Part shown: piece by piece, positions 60,108 through 61,628 of the stretch
Numbering within the stretch: position 1 is the first letter of the stretch
Layout of the letters: each line of letters opens with the position of its first letter
Source of the DNA: Clostridia bacterium
GTDB taxonomy: Bacteria > Bacillota > Clostridia > Oscillospirales > CAG-382
Assembly (NCBI GenBank): GCA_017620655.1
Contig: JAGAUT010000036.1
Coordinates: forward strand, 1 to 61,628
Direction: 5' to 3'
DNA: 61,628 nt
The notes under the pieces: model-generated
The model's input: only the letters and a program-made list of their open reading frames with translations
What the model was told of the DNA's origin: nothing
Database searches by the model: none
Translations under genes and position numbers: made by a program

Positions 60108-61520
60108 ATGTTTGAAAATCAGAAAAAACGTATAGATAATATCAGACACGCAGAAGGTGCGAATAAAGAGTATTATAAGAGAGTGAGAATTGCCGATTAT
60201 ATTTCAGGTCAGGCTATCTATAATCTCGGTGATTATCCTGCCAGAGTTTCGGCAGAGCCTACAGAATATGATGTAAAACTTGTAAAGAGCCTTGCAGAAA
60301 ACGGTGTAAAGCTTATTCAGCTTCATGAGGACTGGAATGATGCCTGTAGATATTACGGCGGAGATAAATTCAATGCAGTAGACCGTGAGGGTACACGTAA
60401 TTTTGTCAAGCTTTGCCACGATAACGGTATTAAGGTTATTGCATATATGTCTTCAACCTTCTTTCACAGATACGACCCTGATTTCTGTGAGGATTTTTCA
60501 AGAACAGACGGGGTTCTTGAGATGAACTACTTTTCATACAGAGGTTGTAACCACGGAAGCGATACATGGCGTGAATATGTTATGAATAAGATGTTTGAGG
60601 CTGTAGATTATTACGGCTTTGACGGCATTTTCAACGACTTTTGGTATGACAGCTATGTATATGACTATGAAAAGGGCGAATGTTATGTTAAGACTGTAGA
60701 AGTCGAATACAATCCTGAAACAAGCGATGTTCATGATACTAATTACCTTACTGAAGATGGTAGATGCATTAAGGATGCTGAAGTAGAGTATGATCCCGAC
60801 TTTGAAGATATGCATGCTCAGATTTACTCTGAAATTAAAAAACGCGGTGGTATTTATAAAATACATACAGGTAACAGAAATGTACCAAGCCGTGATAAAG
60901 TTTATGACTATATCTGGGTAGGCGAGGGACTTAAAGAGCTTACACCCGGCAACGGCAAAGAACATGACGGATATGTTGTTCCTTGCCTTGACAGGCATTT
61001 CTATACAGAAGTATCAGCCAAAACGTATTTTGCATATACTGTTCCTTTTCTTCAGTTTCCGCTTCTCAAGACAGGAAGACCGATAATTGGTCAAAATACC
61101 GAGCTTCCCAATGTAACATATTATGGCGGAGATGAACAAGAGTTTTATGCTGCTGTCGGTGAGTACATGAAAGAACATCCCGAAGGTCCTTATGTATATT
61201 CGCTTTGGTCATCAATACCCGATGACCCGACGGAATTTGATGTATGGAGCTATTATATGAAGCTGTATGCTCCCATGACAGCGGAGAACAGTATAGCTTT
61301 CTGCGAAATCAGAAAAAGCGATGATATTGTTTCTGATATTCCCGAAAGAGTGTTTGCTTCCATGTTTGTAAATGAAGAAACATATCTTGCAGTATCGAAT
61401 CTTACCGGTGACAGCTATTTCCTCAAGCTTTCAGGACTTTGGCAGGATAGGGAAACGGGAATCGTGTCGGATGTTTTCGAAATTAATAATGACAGCATTT
61501 TGTTTCTTATAAAGAAGTAA
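60108..61520 (+). CDS. Orphan TIM-barrel glycosidase-like protein
   Basis: A 470-aa protein without signal peptide. Residues about 75-330 read as an alpha-amylase-like (beta/alpha)8 barrel: 'LIQLHEDWNDACRYYGG', 'FVKLCHDNGIKVIAYMSSTFF', 'DYYGFDGIFNDFWYDS' (barrel strand ending in a DxxFND acid), and a C-terminal beta domain ('EETYLAVSNLTGDSYFLKLS'). I cannot assign a GH family. ATG 60108 follows the promoter closely; the frame is open 57 bases further upstream but that part covers the promoter. It is monocistronic. Confidence 0.7.
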   Translation: MFENQKKRIDNIRHAEGANKEYYKRVRIADYISGQAIYNLGDYPARVSAEPTEYDVKLVKSLAENGVKLIQLHEDWNDACRYYGGDKFNAVDREGTRNFVKLCHDNGIKVIAYMSSTFFHRYDPDFCEDFSRTDGVLEMNYFSYRGCNHGSDTWREYVMNKMFEAVDYYGFDGIFNDFWYDSYVYDYEKGECYVKTVEVEYNPETSDVHDTNYLTEDGRCIKDAEVEYDPDFEDMHAQIYSEIKKRGGIYKIHTGNRNVPSRDKVYDYIWVGEGLKELTPGNGKEHDGYVVPCLDRHFYTEVSAKTYFAYTVPFLQFPLLKTGRPIIGQNTELPNVTYYGGDEQEFYAAVGEYMKEHPEGPYVYSLWSSIPDDPTEFDVWSYYMKLYAPMTAENSIAFCEIRKSDDIVSDIPERVFASMFVNEETYLAVSNLTGDSYFLKLSGLWQDRETGIVSDVFEINNDSILFLIKK

Positions 61521-61527
61521 AAATATG

Positions 61528-61558
61528 GGCGGTTTTGACTTGACAAAACCGCCTTTTT
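61528..61558 (+). terminator. Terminator overlapping the tRNA promoter
   Basis: GGCGGTTTT (61528-61536) pairs with AAAACCGCC (61545-61553), then TTTTTAT. The loop holds most of the -35 box of the downstream tRNA promoter. Confidence 0.88.
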
Positions 61559-61568
61559 ATGATAATAT
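61540..61568 (+). promoter_or_regulatory. Promoter of tRNA-Leu
   Basis: TTGACA (61540-61545) and TAATAT (61563-61568), 17-bp spacer, 23 bp before the tRNA 5' end. Confidence 0.7.
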
Positions 61569-61591
61569 AGACACGTTGTTAAAATATATAT

Positions 61592-61628
61592 GCAGGTATG
61601 GCGGAATTGGCAGACGCGCTAGATTCAG
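61592..61628 (+). tRNA. tRNA-Leu (anticodon CAG), truncated by window end
   Basis: The visible 37 bases give the 5' acceptor GCAGGTA, TG, D stem GCGG with the leucine-type D loop AATTGGCAGA, and anticodon stem CTAGA followed by TTCAG, so the anticodon is CAG. The 3' half and variable arm lie outside the window. Confidence 0.93.

Overview
The window looks like a chromosomal segment of a low-GC, Gram-positive, spore-forming anaerobe of the Clostridia, most likely in or near the Ruminococcaceae/Oscillospiraceae. The evidence is gene content and order: spmA-spmB, a YlmC/YmxH-type sporulation protein, the chain ylmE(PLP protein)-sepF-yggT-ylmH-divIVA-ileS-lspA-rluD, the dgt-dnaG-rpoD macromolecular-synthesis operon, split transketolase with acetate kinase, a Na+-pumping decarboxylase operon, purine-rich Shine-Dalgarno sites and frequent TTG/GTG starts. 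Species cannot be assigned from the sequence alone.

Bases 1 to about 3,570 are visibly more AT-rich and carry mobile-element genes: an unknown 3' gene fragment, a small helix-turn-helix protein, a RepL-like replication protein, a tyrosine recombinase on the opposite strand, and an unrecognised 119-aa protein. Between them are dense hairpins and short repeats. This is probably the right-hand end of an integrated element; the left end is outside the window. Bases 3,570-3,780 hold repeats and a terminator and no convincing gene.

Bases 3,782-8,772 encode two intracellular GH78-like rhamnosidases around a Cof-type HAD phosphatase. A 161-bp MITE-like inverted repeat follows, then a nucleotidyltransferase (aminoglycoside-resistance-like) and a GNAT acetyltransferase. 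Bases 10,264-14,558 (minus strand) encode a secreted SLH-serpin fusion, a lipoprotein with an Ig-like domain, and an unusual amidase. Then come spmAB, a MATE exporter, tRNA-Pro(GGG), an autoregulated-looking GntR/ABC transporter operon, and a long collinear housekeeping run from cca to rluD.

Bases 32,870-35,872 encode split transketolase and acetate kinase. Bases 36,402-41,403 encode a five-gene biotin-dependent system: a divergent 12S-like carboxyltransferase, gamma subunit, biotin carrier, Na+-pump beta subunit and a 5S-like carboxyltransferase. Bases 41,455-51,328 hold ylmC, hflX, dgt-dnaG-rpoD, a MTA/SAH nucleosidase, PBP2 and a DUF3810 metalloprotease-like protein. prmC and a DUF1385 protein run leftward, followed by a PRTase-like protein with a degenerate PRPP loop.

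Bases 54,198-61,520 hold a second carbohydrate region: a membrane protein coupled to a large putative glycosidase, HD and NagD-like proteins, mannose-6-phosphate isomerase, a 50-residue Asn/Lys/Gln-rich protein, and an orphan TIM-barrel glycosidase-like protein. The window ends inside tRNA-Leu(CAG). No CRISPR array, rRNA or recognisable riboswitch was seen. The items most worth a second look are the structured leader at 2,966-3,072, the hairpin cluster by the integrase, the SLH-serpin locus, the hybrid transcarboxylase/Na+-pump operon, and the PRTase-like protein lacking its acidic PRPP-loop residues.
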